Shown here piece by piece: positions 20,966 through 32,832 of a stretch of 64,000 bases of DNA. The notes beneath the pieces are model-generated. The model saw only the letters and a list, made by a program, of their open reading frames with translations, was not told the origin of the DNA and ran no database searches. The DNA comes from Raffaelea ambrosiae (taxonomy: Eukaryota; Ascomycota; Sordariomycetes; Ophiostomatales; Ophiostomataceae). Positions within the stretch are counted from its first letter, which is position 1; the number at the start of each line of letters is the position of its first letter. Where the stretch lies: the NCBI GenBank assembly GCA_002778195.1, contig PCDI01000003.1, positions 620,001 to 684,000 on the forward strand, written 5' to 3'. Both the position numbers and the translations under genes were made by a program.

Positions 20966-23919
20966 CTATTGACACTCAGCCTGGCGCTCCATCAGGTTGC
21001 TGCTCGCCCGCCGCGCCCTCCTTCCCGCGAGCGGTGTGAGCCGTGCTCCAGCTAGGGGGAGGGCCGTCTGCTCGCCGGGCTTCAGATACCGGAGCCGGAA
21101 CAGATCCGTCTCTTTGACGTCGTAGTCGCTTGTCAGCGCCGCGTCGCCGTAAATGTGCAGCGCGTGCACCACCAGCTTGTACAGCCCCGCCGGCGCATAC
21201 GTCCCGTCTGCCAGCAGGCCGTCCCACGTCGCATTGGCCGCGTCGCGCGGCAACCACTGCATCGGGAACCCGTCCATCGCGCCCATGGTGCGGTACCCCA
21301 AGACTTCGGTCAGCGCATGGTTGCTGTTGTTGGCCTGGCTGCACACCCGGATCGGCACCACGTCCACCCGCACCAGCGGCGTGCCCATGGCAAAGTTGAG
21401 GTTCAGCTGCACCAGAGACGTGCGGTTGTCGTACGCCGTGTTGTTCGACTCGCCCGGCGGCGGCAGCACAAACAGCGTGTTGGGCGGCACCTGCCTGGCG
21501 CCGGCAGGGGGCAGCAGCGTCCCGTTGGTGCCGTTGGTGCCCGGTGCCGGCGGCGGGAGCTGCGGGCGTCCGTTGGACAGATACGTGTTGGTCGAGTCCA
21601 GCACGATCTGGTCGCGCAGGTTGCCAATGGCACCCAGGTAGGGCAGCGACAGCGCGCTGCCGTCGGACCCGTTGATGCTGATGTAGCCCGAGTAGATGGG
21701 CAGCTGCGTACCCGGCACGTCGGGCGGAGGCTGCAGCCGCACCGAGACAACGCGCCGCTGCTTGGCCGGAATGGTTACGGTGAAGCCGTCGCCACCGGTG
21801 CTGTCGCCCGACAGGTTTGTGTTGCTGGCCGTGAAGTTGAGGATGGAGAAGTGGTTGACGAGCATTCGGTTTTCGCTCGGGAAGCGGCCCGGCACAATGG
21901 CCGTCTCGGTAAAATAGGTGTAGGCCGTGGCGGCGCCGACGCTGGACAGCGTGTAGATGACGGACGTGTCGGCGTCGTTGCTGATGGTGAAGTTCTTCAC
22001 CGGCGCGTGGTGCTCGCTGTCATTGAACGACAGGCTGCTCTCGGACAGCATCGTCGTCGCATACGCCGCGTCGTATGCCTGCACAAGGCCGCCGCCCTGC
22101 TGCGGCACGGGCGCCAGCCACGAGTAGCCCTGCAAACCGTTGTAGAACAGGCTGGGCTTTGCCGTCGCCGACAGCAGGTTCTCAATGTCGCGCGCGTTGT
22201 TGGTATTGCGCGCCTGCATCAGAAGCGCATAGATGCCGGCCACCATGGGGCAAGCCATGGACGTCCCCGACAGCACGGCGTACGAGCCGGCCTTGCGCGG
22301 GTATGTCGACAGGATTTGTCCGCCGGGCGCCGTGAACTGCGGCTTCAGCTCCATCTCAAACGTGGGGCCCCAGCTGCTGTACATGCTCACAAACCCCCCC
22401 GACTCGGTGTTGTTGGCGTTGATCAGTGCCTTCGGCGCCGTGGTCGGGTCTGTCATGGCCACCACCACACGGTCGCCGCGCTGCAGCGCCTCCAGCCACG
22501 GTTTCGCCTGATCAATAGTCACCATAGCCACGCCCTGGATGCCGGCTACGCCGGCTACGTCCACCTGTATAGTGCCAGGGGCGTTGTTGTAGACGATGAT
22601 GTACTTGGCGCCCCGGCTGGCCGCGTTCTGCGCCTTGATGGTGAAGAGGCATGTGCCGCGCCGCAGCAGGACAATGTAGCCTGACAGGTCTGTGCTGTTG
22701 CCAAACGGCTCGCAGCCCTCGGCCGCGCTGCTCGTGTTGTAGTCGGGCGCCCACAGCGGCAGCGTCACGCCGGTCCAGTTGGCCGGCGAGCCTACTGTGT
22801 AGCCAAACGACGCGTTGGCTGCGCCGCCCACCGTGAACGTAGCGCTGGACAGCAGCACCGGCGCCTTCCAGTTGTCGACTGAGCCCACGGCCGTGACGTG
22901 CTCGCCGTCCGACGCCGTCGACGCATAAAAGAGGCCCGTGGCGCCGTCGTTGCCGGCCGACACCGTGCATGGCACACCGTTAGCGACAATGCGCGACGCC
23001 GCCACCGACCATGCGTTCTCGTGCCAGCCTGACGAGCCGCCGATGGACGACGTGATGATGTGCGCGCCCGACTCGTAGGCCCGGTTGAACGCCGCAATCA
23101 GGACGTCGTCGTTGACGTTGCCCGTGCACCCAAACACCTTGAACATGCCCAGCTGCACCCCCGGCGCGGCGCCGGTAACATCAAACTGGTTGTTGCCCTG
23201 GGCGGCAATGATTCCCGACACGTGCGTTCCGTGGCCCTGGCAGTCCATTGGCGGCCCCTGCCCTGGCACGGGCGTGTTGGAGCCGTTGTAAGCGTCGCCG
23301 ACGAGGTCGTAGCCAAAGCTGACCAGGCAGCCGTCGCCGAAGCAGCCGCCCAGCGCCGGATGTCCAAAGTCAACTCCCGTGTCCACGACGGCCACTCGGA
23401 TGCCTTTTCCGGTGATTCCCTTCTCCCTGAGCTTGTCCACCTGGGTCATGATGTGCGTCGAAAAGGTGTCCTGTTCTGCCCGCTTTCTGGCTGAGAGGTT
23501 GTCCTCTGTCCCCGTGGTCCCTGCCCAGTGCACCGTGTGATCGGGGACGCTGTACGACCGCACCTGCCACGTGCGCTTTACCTCTGGCATGGACTGGAGA
23601 TGCTGTGTTGCGTCGTCGACTGGGGATTCTTGGTGGAACTGGATGGAGGCGCCGCGGAACAGCTTGAAGTTCAGGTCCATCGTCTTGGAAGCATTGGGGG
23701 CGATGCTCTGGAAGAAGCTGGCGGTGTCCTGTAGCAAATTCTTGTCAGCACTTGCCGGCTGCATCAGACGACCCTGAGACCTATACAACTTACCTTGTTG
23801 TCTTCAAATTCGACAATATAGGAGCCGGGCACGATCCGAGCAGCATTCATATGCGTGGCGGCCGCATGGGTGACGGCCGCCAGAAATGGCGCCGACAAGA
23901 GCAGTCTGATTGCATGCAT
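20966..23919 (-). CDS. Secreted subtilisin-like serine protease (S8, PA domain)
   Basis: Extracellular endopeptidase of 962 residues. Exon 1 (23919-23794) codes a hydrophobic signal peptide (MHAIRLLLSAPFLAAVTHA) and the start of the inhibitory propeptide (PGSYIVEFED). Exon 2 (23728-20966) follows a GTAAGT donor in phase 0. A dibasic KR in RKRAEQD near residue 124 may be the kexin site. The triad is D158 in VAVVDTGVD, H208 in GHGTHVSG and S532 in GTSMACP, with the oxyanion Asn in SAGND. A protease-associated domain lies between His and Ser (GYIVLLRRGTC region). The long C-terminal half looks like Fn3-type beta domains with many N-glycosylation sequons. Architecture matches the Vpr/minor extracellular protease group. 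There is no GPI-like tail. Likely nutritional or host-protein degradation; the specific target is unknown. Confidence 0.95.
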
Positions 23920-26894
23920 TTTTGCTTGACTTTATTTGTCTTTTGTCTTTGCAAGATGGGCAATCTGAGTGCAGAGTGAAGAGAGGGTAAAGAAGAGGGC
24001 GAAATAAAGCAGCAAAAAAGCAGCAAAAAGGGGGGAGCAAAACAAGACCCTGGTCGGGGGAAGGGACTTGATTATAACGACAGGCACAGACGGGTCTGTA
24101 GCTCCCAGTTACCCTTTGTCTTTCACGGGCGGTGGCCGTGAGAAAGCGAGTGTCGATGTCAAGACCACGAAGGCATCGGCTGTTGGATGTTGGTTCTGGA
24201 CAGCCTGTCTCCTTGGAACTATTTTGGCAGGCCTAGACCCATAACATCACCAAGTGTACTAGTTCGGACGTCAAAGGGACCAAAAGTGACATTGGGGAAG
24301 GGGCTGCCACTTATAAGAGATGGGAGAAAGCCGACTTTAACCACAGGCCAGGATGGCTAATTGGCGTGTCTCTGCGCAGGGCCAGCCAGGCTACTCAGAC
24401 CCACGGCCATCGTGAAGAACAGAGTGCACACACCCCACGCTTCCGCAGCAGCTGTGATATATGAACTTAATATCAGAGGTTATGTTATGGGCAGCGCGGT
24501 TAATACAACGGAGCGGCTGTGGGAGATGAAGAGGATGGGGATAAGCTTTTTTCTTCTTCTTTTGCAAAAGTGTTCGCCTTTGAAGACGTAAATTAGATGC
24601 AGAGAAGGTGTGCCTGACCCGAAGATAAGGAGACAAATCTAGGCACACACCTGCGTGGAAGACCCATCCAGCCGTGGCAGACCAGTCGTACCTGCAGCTG
24701 TGGGATGGCCACCCAGCATCGAAGGCTGCAAGTGGTCGCTCGGCGCGTGCGTAGATGTGACGTTATCGAGATGTAGTCCCTGAGCTTTCTGGTCCCCAAC
24801 ACCACTAGTGCACCCGGCAAGGGAGATGTTGGGACGGCGCCTATTTGCGGTCTTGCATCATTGAAAAGCCTGGCTTTCGCCTTCCATGTTGCAGCACACG
24901 GGATGGCAAATATGTTTTGCCGTCTTCTCGCAGACTGACCCATATCGTGACAAGGGAAGGAAGGACTACATCGTTAGCGCTGAGAAGAAGATACAGACAC
25001 CATCCCGGCTGCTTCTTACATGTCCACTGTGGATGTTTCTTCGTTGAGTTGTTTCTTGGCCATGCTCACTCCTTCCTGCCCTTGGACGCTGGTAGTCCAT
25101 ACTGGGCCGTTTTCATAGATTTGAAACATTTACCATTTGGAGAGTCTGGGCGTCTTGGACCGGGACCAGCACCGAGCCCTAAGTGCCGACAAAAAGCCTT
25201 TTGGGGGCTCTCCATTCGGAAAGCGGCTCAGGTATTTCGGCAGCTAATTGCCCGGCATCCCGTTGTAGGCAAACGGAAAGCGGCAAGCGAAAGAGAATAG
25301 GAAGCCAAGGATTGAATTGTAGAAAAAGTCTTGCCTTGGGTGTTAATATACAAGCCGGATAAAAACTGAAAAGCGGCCAGATGGGGACGGACAGAGACAA
25401 AAGGTCTGTACATCCCACCCATACTTACCCGGACCAACAAGCACAGCAGTGACAGAGGTGTCGGACGGACAAGCAGTGCTGATGGGATAAAAAAGGAGCG
25501 AAAAAAAAGCCAATGTGCAATTTGACAAATAAAAAATATGGCCATCGTCAAGTAGCACACGTTGCACGTGCCAACTTACACGACTTGCAAATAAGGAAGG
25601 CGCGATGGAAGGTAGCGAGGCAGTGAACACGATACCAGCAAGTGGGACCAACTGCCTCTGAGAGCACATCCGAATACAAGCTCATGCACACTCGTGCTGT
25701 GCGGTGAAAGCTTTGGCATTCAATAACTAGGCTGCTTAAAGAAATCGATTGAGTCCCAGTGTCATGTAGAAAATACATAGCTCCCCCTTGCTTCTCCCCG
25801 TTCCCTGGACTACTCAGAAAGCAGAGAAAATACCCCATTAAGGTTTCCAACAAACAGCATCCTTTTTGGGCTTCGCCTGACAACGAAAGCTCACTCGTGG
25901 TTTCGCCTTATTCCATCACTCTGACACGGAAACAGAGTCAAGCTATGGCCAATATCTCCCTGCAGCCCGTAGAAACCTGCTTCGTATCCAATCACAACTA
26001 GCCTTTTCATATTGAGCCGCACAGGTTTCTCTATGTTCTCCTGCTCTGCGTAGGAGATCAGATCTGTGGTTTGTTCAAGTAAAACATTGCAGGAGCTTTT
26101 GGGTTTCTTTTCGAAATAAATATGATTTACTTATATCGAATAAAATAAAAATCCGTACGCATGCCACGGCTAGGTGGGGACAAGGCTCGCAAGCTGGTTT
26201 ATATTGGCTGGTCTTCAATAACACAGAAGGATAGTATGGAACGAGGAACCACAGCCGGAAGGGCAGGCTAGAAGCTGATGACCAGCCTGGCAAGCAATTT
26301 CAAAACCGCCGACACCTCGACGGGGCTCCGACCGATTCCTCGGTCTTGCAATCATTCGGCACTGTGACAAGCGTGCTATTGAACCATCGCAGGGCACATA
26401 CGTCAAGCGCACTGCTGTGGTCAAAATACTACCCTCTACCGTAGCCTCCAGTGTCCTTCAGTGGACTCTCAGCGTGAGTTACTTGAAGTTGACAGCAGCT
26501 TTTTTTGTTTGAACTTGTCTAATTCCATGTAGCGATCTACGCGAGGCTAAAATCACGTGAGACTCGTGTTATTTAGCAAAGAGGGTCCCCGTGTGTGTAC
26601 ACCGGAGCCGAGCGACCCTCTGAATTTTGGCCGTTTAGTAATTGTAGCTGGAGTTTTCGCTTGACCCCAGGCACCCCCAGATTTTTTCCTTTTTAAAAAA
26701 GAGGACGAAATAAAAAAAACCGCAAGAGAACAACTTTAGTCTTTCTCCCAATTGATGCGTCCAAAGTGATCTTTTCCCTCTACCTGCGAGGCCACTACCT
26801 CTCTCAGTGCCGCAATTGTCCAACGACTGGGCAAAAAGAAGGCGAAGGGAGAAAAAGTGCAGAACTATCGGCACCTCATACACACAACGCAAAC
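23920..26894. other. Intergenic region, no gene recognised
   Basis: About 3 kb between the divergent subtilase (-) and BolA-like (+) genes. Base composition is less GC-rich than in the genes. No domain-bearing frame, tRNA or repeat array was found. The proximal ends presumably hold both promoters. Confidence 0.45.
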
Positions 26895-27470
26895 ATGATC
26901 TGCCAGAGCTGTCGGCAGCACGTCCGCCTGCACCTGGTAAGCAGCCGGGCCGTCGCCGCGAGCGTGGCGGCCCCAACCCGAGCCTACAGCAGCCAGTCTG
27001 CAGCAGCAGCAGCAACCGCGGCCGTTACTGCACGCCATTTCCCCACCGCCGTCACCCCTCGCCGACGTCATCACCCGACCGCCGTCCACCAACACCTCCT
27101 GCCTGCCGCCCTCTACCGCCGATCCTATTCTGCCTCCTCGGAAGCATCCCAGACAAAGGCACCAGCAACAGAGTCGAGCAGCAGCGAAACTGACACCGAC
27201 GCCGCCAGCCCTACCGTCCGGCTCGCCAAACCCGACTTCCTCGACGAGGCCGAGTCGCACATCTGGGACCTCCTGGCTGAGGCGTTTGCGCCGGCGGAGC
27301 TGGCGGTGCGGGACATTTCGGGCGGGTGTGGGAGCATGTACGGGATTGAGATTAGTTCGGACAAGTTCCGGGGTGCGAACATGCTGAAGCAGCAGCGGAT
27401 GGTGAATGCGGTGTTGGGGGATTTGATGAAGGGGTGGCACGGGGTACAATTGAAGACGAGGGTTCCATGA
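26895..27470 (+). CDS. BolA-like protein, mitochondrial (BOL3/BOLA3 type)
   Basis: Single-exon, 191 residues; start at the ATG at 26895 with A at -3. The first 110 residues are Arg/Ser/Ala/His-rich with few acidic residues until about 95, as expected of a mitochondrial presequence (RRSYSASSE lies near the probable cleavage). Residues about 118-191 are the BolA fold: SHIWDLLAEAF, then DISGGCGSMYGIEI, LKQQRMVN and WHGVQLKT. BOL3 works with monothiol glutaredoxin Grx5 and Nfu1 late in [4Fe-4S] delivery to lipoate synthase and succinate dehydrogenase. The GGCG cysteine and the WHG histidine, the cluster ligands reported for human BOLA3, are present. The position usually His in KQH is Gln here. 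Assignment to the mitochondrial subtype is strong. Confidence 0.92.
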   Translation: MICQSCRQHVRLHLVSSRAVAASVAAPTRAYSSQSAAAAATAAVTARHFPTAVTPRRRHHPTAVHQHLLPAALYRRSYSASSEASQTKAPATESSSSETDTDAASPTVRLAKPDFLDEAESHIWDLLAEAFAPAELAVRDISGGCGSMYGIEISSDKFRGANMLKQQRMVNAVLGDLMKGWHGVQLKTRVP

Positions 27471-28583
27471 TAAGACGAGTGACCGACGCGAGGACAAGAG
27501 GAAACAACGACGAGACGAGCGGAGCAAGGACAATAAAGAAATACTGTACCATATAAGAGACACCGTCACCACTATTTTTGGGGGATAGATATACACTGGG
27601 ACAAGTGCAAACAAACACGGCTTGATTGGAATGATATTATTGCCATTTTCATTGCAAAAAACCAAGGCAGACTCCTCTCGACACTATGTGTGTAGACAGG
27701 GAAGTGTAGGCAGGAAACCCAAATCCCGCCATACCCCAGCTGCATAATCAGAATAGTATATATAACAGTAGTTTGACAAAAGCGACGGAATCACGGATCA
27801 CGTCGGGATGCATGACGAGAGATGGACGGATGAAGTAAGAATGGATGTATGTGGATTTGATGAGAGGTCGTGTGGGTATAAATAAACGAGTACAAAAGGA
27901 ATAGCGAGAAAATATGAAGAGTCCAGGAAATAGAGACATAAGAAAAATAATAGAAAACAATGGAGAGAAGAGAGAGGAAGGCTCTTGTGAATGACCGATG
28001 AAACCCGCCAACCCAAATATCCTTCCCCCATTGCCTTTACCCCCCATAATACACCTTACCCTCCCAAGACCGCCCAGCATTCGATACGTCTCTCATCCCC
28101 CCCTCTGGGCGTTGTCACGTCAAGTGTACGTCAAATTGTATGTGCTTGCAGGAAGTGCGCCCCCGCCAAATCCAATCATTATCGCGTAATCGAGTTTCTT
28201 TGCGGTCTTTCCATTCACTCGTCTTCCGCAGAAGTTCCCCTCCCACACTGAGGGTTGCTGTTTCTCTTTGTTTTAATTTGTGTTCTTTGTGCTTTGTTGT
28301 TGTGTGTTCTTTGTGTGCCTTGCCACCCGAATGGTTTCATTTTCGGTTTTCCGCGTGTCGCCGTCCAAATGATATGCGCAAGACAGAAAAAATGAAAAGG
28401 GTGGAATTGCGATTGTCCAGCTAAATGCAAAATGCGGAAAAAAAAAAGGTAATGCAAAACGACCGGGAAAGTGCAAACAAAAGCCAGGGACCGAAAAGAC
28501 ATCGGAGAGGAAAAAAAAAGGACGAGAGCCACCATTGTTGAGAACAGGATAGAATACAAAGGGAGAAGTTGTTGGGTCTTCCT
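27471..28583. other. Convergent intergenic region
   Basis: The 3' regions of the BolA-like gene (+) and the membrane-protein gene (-) meet here. It is A/T-rich with ATAAA-type signals and no gene-like frame. Confidence 0.5.
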
Positions 28584-31568
28584 TTACAGCTCGTCCTCAG
28601 AGGCCGTTTGCGTTTTTGCGGACGAGCTGCTGCTGCTGCTGCTGCTGCTGCTCTCTTCGCTGGCAGTGCTCTTGGTGCTGGTCGAGGTCGTCTCTGTTGC
28701 CGTTGTTGAGCTGGAAGAGCTGGAAGAGCTGGTTGTAGAAGAGGTCTCATCGGCCAAAGAGCTTGAAGATGCCTCCTCGGTTGGCTCCTCCGATGAAGTC
28801 GCCTCGGTGCTCGTAGCGGTTTCCTCCGCCGAGGAAGTGGTCTCCTCACTTGCGACCGAAGTAGTGGAGCTAGACTCTGCCGTCGTGGACTCCGCAGAGC
28901 TCGAAGTCAAAGTTGACTCGCTCAACTCGGTCTCAGAAGACTCCTCCGCAGCCACAGAGCTCTCTGACACTGTCGGCGCACCAGTAGCCGTGTTGGTTTC
29001 TGGCGTGACGGTCTCATCAGTTGCGTGGGTGGAAGACTCTGCGGTGGATGATGTTGGCTCCGAAGAAGTTGATGACGACTCTTCCACGGCCGTAGTAGCC
29101 TCGGCCGTGGGCTCCTCGGACTCGGTCGTAGTCGAGCTCGATGCGGTCGAGCTGCTGCTAGACGCAGCCGCCGTCGTCTCTTCGTCGTAGCGCGATATGG
29201 TCTTGACCGTCTCGCTGGCCTCTGGAACAGCCTCGGCCTTAATGGCCTTGGCTTCCGCGACACCGACAGTCTTGGCTGCATCGGTCTCGTCATCAGCGGC
29301 CGCGACAGTACCTGCGGCCTCGGTGGTGTCGGTGGACTCGGCAACAGTTGTCGAGGAAGACAACGCCTCGTCAGCCTTGGAAGCCTCAGCAACCTCGGCA
29401 GCTTCGGATGCTTTGGCGGCCTCCACAGCATTCGCAGCGGCAGCAGCTTCGGCAGCCTTGGCCTCAGCCTCCTCAGCGGCGGCCTTGGTCTTTTCGCTGT
29501 CGAACTCGTCACTCGTGTCCTCGGCAACAATCTTCCAGCCACCGACTTCCTTGAGTCTGGCCAACTCCTTGGCGGCAGACTGGGCCACCGTCATGGCCTC
29601 GTCCTCGACGCCTTGAGCCACGCTCTGTGCCTCTGCCAGCCCGGGGTGGGTGACAATCAGCTGCTCCAGATCATTCTCCCATTCGTCGAAACGGTCTCTC
29701 AGCTGGTGGTACTTTGCCCAATCCTTGTAGGTCACGCCTTCCATCCATGCCCACTTCATGCCGATCTTCTGCAGGGCCAGATCCCGAATGGAACCGAGAA
29801 TCTTGAAGTGGTCCTCTGCAGCATGGGTCACTGCAGACTGCAGTTCGTGGCTGTAGCCCTCGCGCCATGTGCGGACATCCTGCGCCTTTTGCTTGATCTC
29901 GACACCGGCCCGGCGAACAGCGGCCAGGACCTGCTCCTCTCCCTCCTTCGGCGTAGAAGCCCCCTGGCTCACGGCACTGACTGTCTTGACAATGTCACTC
30001 CGCAACTGCTCCAGTTCTGCTTCAACCGAATTCCGCAGCTTCTCCACAAGTGATTTTCCTGTTGTTTTTGCGTTCCTCCGAATCATCTTCTTTGAAATTT
30101 CCTCCACGCCCTGCTCGATCTCCGACGCACCCTCATCCGCAGCCTTTGCATACTTCTCCTGCCAGGCCTTGAGATCCTCGGCCACCGTCTCGCGAGCGAT
30201 GCGGCGCTCCTCGTTTTCTCCCGACTCTGGCGTATCTGGCGCCGCGACCGGTTCGGGGACCTTCATTCTGGCAGCCTCAGTCACACCGGGGTGTGCCTGA
30301 GGAGTCGCCGAGCTTGTTGCTTGACCGGTCGAAGTGGCGTCTGTCTTGGACAGAGCACTCGACGGCGTGGGCTTGGTGAATGAAGACGGCGCGGCGTTAT
30401 GCATACTTCGGGACCGTCAGCTAAATGAGCAGAAAAAAAAACAGGACAATATGTGAGAAAATGGTTCCGAACCGCGTATGTGGAGGATTGGGGGAAAAGC
30501 AAGGCAAAAAGGTGCAAAAGTGAAACAAGGAAATGATGCTTACCTGCGGAGCTGGGTCTCGAGCTGCGCGTTATCGCTGTAGCGGCCAAGACGCTGGCCG
30601 ATCTTCTCGAGCTGCGGCGCGACGGTCTCGATGTACAGGATGTGCAGCTTGGGCCAGATGGCCTCGTCGAGGAAGACGTTGACCTGCTTCCATGCGCGGA
30701 CCACCGACGGCGCAGCGGTATCCGTGGCAAAGGTGGAAGCCGAAGAGTAGCCCTGCTGGGCATAGGTGGACGCGCGGCTCAGGCCCTCGGCAGCGTACGG
30801 AGAGTACTTCTCGTAGGCCGGCAGGACGACGTCCTGGTGGGTCTGCAGAGCGTTGGCACGGGCAGCCTCGTAGTAGGGGCCGACGGCGGCGGAGGCACGG
30901 TCGACGTGCGGCGCCAGGTTCTGGCCGTACTGCTCGGCGACCACGGACTGCGCATGCTCAATATGCGGCTGGACGTTTTTGGACCACTGTTCCTGGCCGA
31001 AAGCTTGGGCCTTGGCGACCTGGGGCGCGGCGTACTTTGCGGCGTACTCGCGCCCGGGGGTCAGGACCTTCTCGTCGACCTTGTCGTAGTATGGCTTGGC
31101 TGCGGCAACGTAGGGAGCGGCATGCTTCTCGTAGTACGGCGCAACATGGGGACCGACAAATTCCTTGATCTGGAAGTACGGCTTGCATATCCGCGGTGTG
31201 CCTTCGGTGACGTCCGTGATGGAGGAGGGACAGTGGAAGATCAGCGTGTAGATCGAGAAGTACACGAAGAGTCTGCGAAAAGGAGCGTGTTAGAGCAGGA
31301 AGAGCAGATGGAGACCGACGCATAAAGACGGTGGTATTGAGAGCCAGAAAGAGGAAGAGCGGTGAAAAAAAGAAGACCAAGGAGCCCACAATATGGCAGC
31401 AAGGTGGTCTTACCTCAGGATGGTGCTGAAAAGCCAGCCCACAGAGCTCTGGCGCTTCACCTGTGGAACAGCCTTGAGCTCGGGGACAACGGCATGGCCA
31501 TTGTCGAGCGAGCTCTCGGTCTTGACGGGCTTCAGAGAGCCGTTGGATTCTTTCTTGACGGTAGACAT
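28584..31568 (-). CDS. Conserved fungal single-pass membrane protein (often mislabelled 'transcription factor hoxa13')
   Basis: Three exons (31568-31414, 31272-30544, 30405-28584), all phase-consistent, give 901 residues. A short polar N-terminus is followed by one hydrophobic helix across the exon 1/2 junction (LFSTILRLFVYFSIYTLIF). Residues about 75-295 repeat PY and PYY motifs with long amphipathic helices (PHVAPYYEKH, AKPYYDKVDEK, LTPGREYAAKY). Residues 310-590 are a helical, coiled-coil-like region with the conserved KWAWMEGVTYKDWAKYH core. The last 300 residues are Ser/Thr/Glu/Ala low complexity, ending in SEDEL. From memory this architecture is widespread in Pezizomycotina and often carries an unsupported homeobox-type name; I see no homeodomain. 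A type II topology with a lumenal C-terminus is likely. Role unknown. Confidence 0.85.
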
Positions 31569-32801
31569 CGTGGGATACGGTCGCGTCGCGCTGAGCGTGC
31601 CAGGGTGCGTCACGGTATGAGAAAAGCGCGCGATGCCGAAGCCACGTGAAATACAGCACGGTTCGAGAACACGCTGCCAAATTAACAGGCGAAGACAAGA
31701 AAATCCCTAACGATAAGCCGGACAACAAAAGAAGACGTGACCGAGAAACGGACGGAGAGTGAAAACCACGAGAGCTTTCTTTCGGTCAAGAAGTTTGCGT
31801 GCGCGCCAATAAAACCAACAAAGAAGAAGGGAACGGAGGAACGAGAAAAGAAAGGGAAGAGAGAGGGAGATAAAAAAAAAAGAAGGAGGGTGTGGAAGAG
31901 GGCATGAGACAAAGAGCAGGAAGTTTGGTGTGCCAGGATTGGACTGGACGCGGAGCTACGAGTGCTCGTAGTTACTCTGTACTCGTAGGTAGAGCGACCA
32001 AAAGAACAAACAAAAACAATTAACAAAAAAAAAAAAAAAAAAAAGCTTGGGACGGATTGGGATGCGTGTCGTCGTGGCCGTCACCAAAAGGGTCTAATGG
32101 GGGCTGGCTAGCGAGTAAGACTAAGGGGATTGACTGGGACAGGCAGCGTTAGGGAACGAAGCTAGGGAACGAAGCTAGGAATGAGAATTTAAAGAGAATT
32201 AGGGGGCCCGGAGGGACAGCCAGGAGGGCTACACGCTAAGAGCTCGAGCGACTAGATAAAACAGGGCCAGCTGAAGAAGAAAAGAAGGATCTCTTTCTTT
32301 CCTGGAGCACTCCCAGGTCCGGAGGGGAAAATGGGGCAGGGGCGTGCGTGCAGGGCAGGAAGGAGCAATGGGCGTGCATCTTACTCGTACCTTCCATACG
32401 CGACACGCAGCAAGATACGACCTGATCTCACCTTATTGCAGTGTGCTATTGTGCTTGGTCGCAGCAGGCAGCAGATCCGGGTTTGCAGAGCGCTCCTTCC
32501 CCTTTGTCTCAAGCCGCGGCTTCCTGTTCGAGACGGGGTCACGGACCAAGTGGACATGCTTAAATAATATGGCAAATACAGGCATTTTCGCAGCATTTCC
32601 ATCTATCTGGCCTGAACTCCAGTCTGAACTCCTGTCAAACTCTTGTCGCATCACGACTCGAAACAGGAGAGGACCACCGCACGTCCCGGCTTCGACTCGA
32701 CAGTCTCGATTCATTCCATCTGGCACACACGTTCCTGCGCGACGAGCTCCCTCTCCGCTGTCTCACCAATATGTCATAAAGCAAAAAGACAAAGACCAAA
32801 A

Positions 32802-32832
<31 letters not shown>

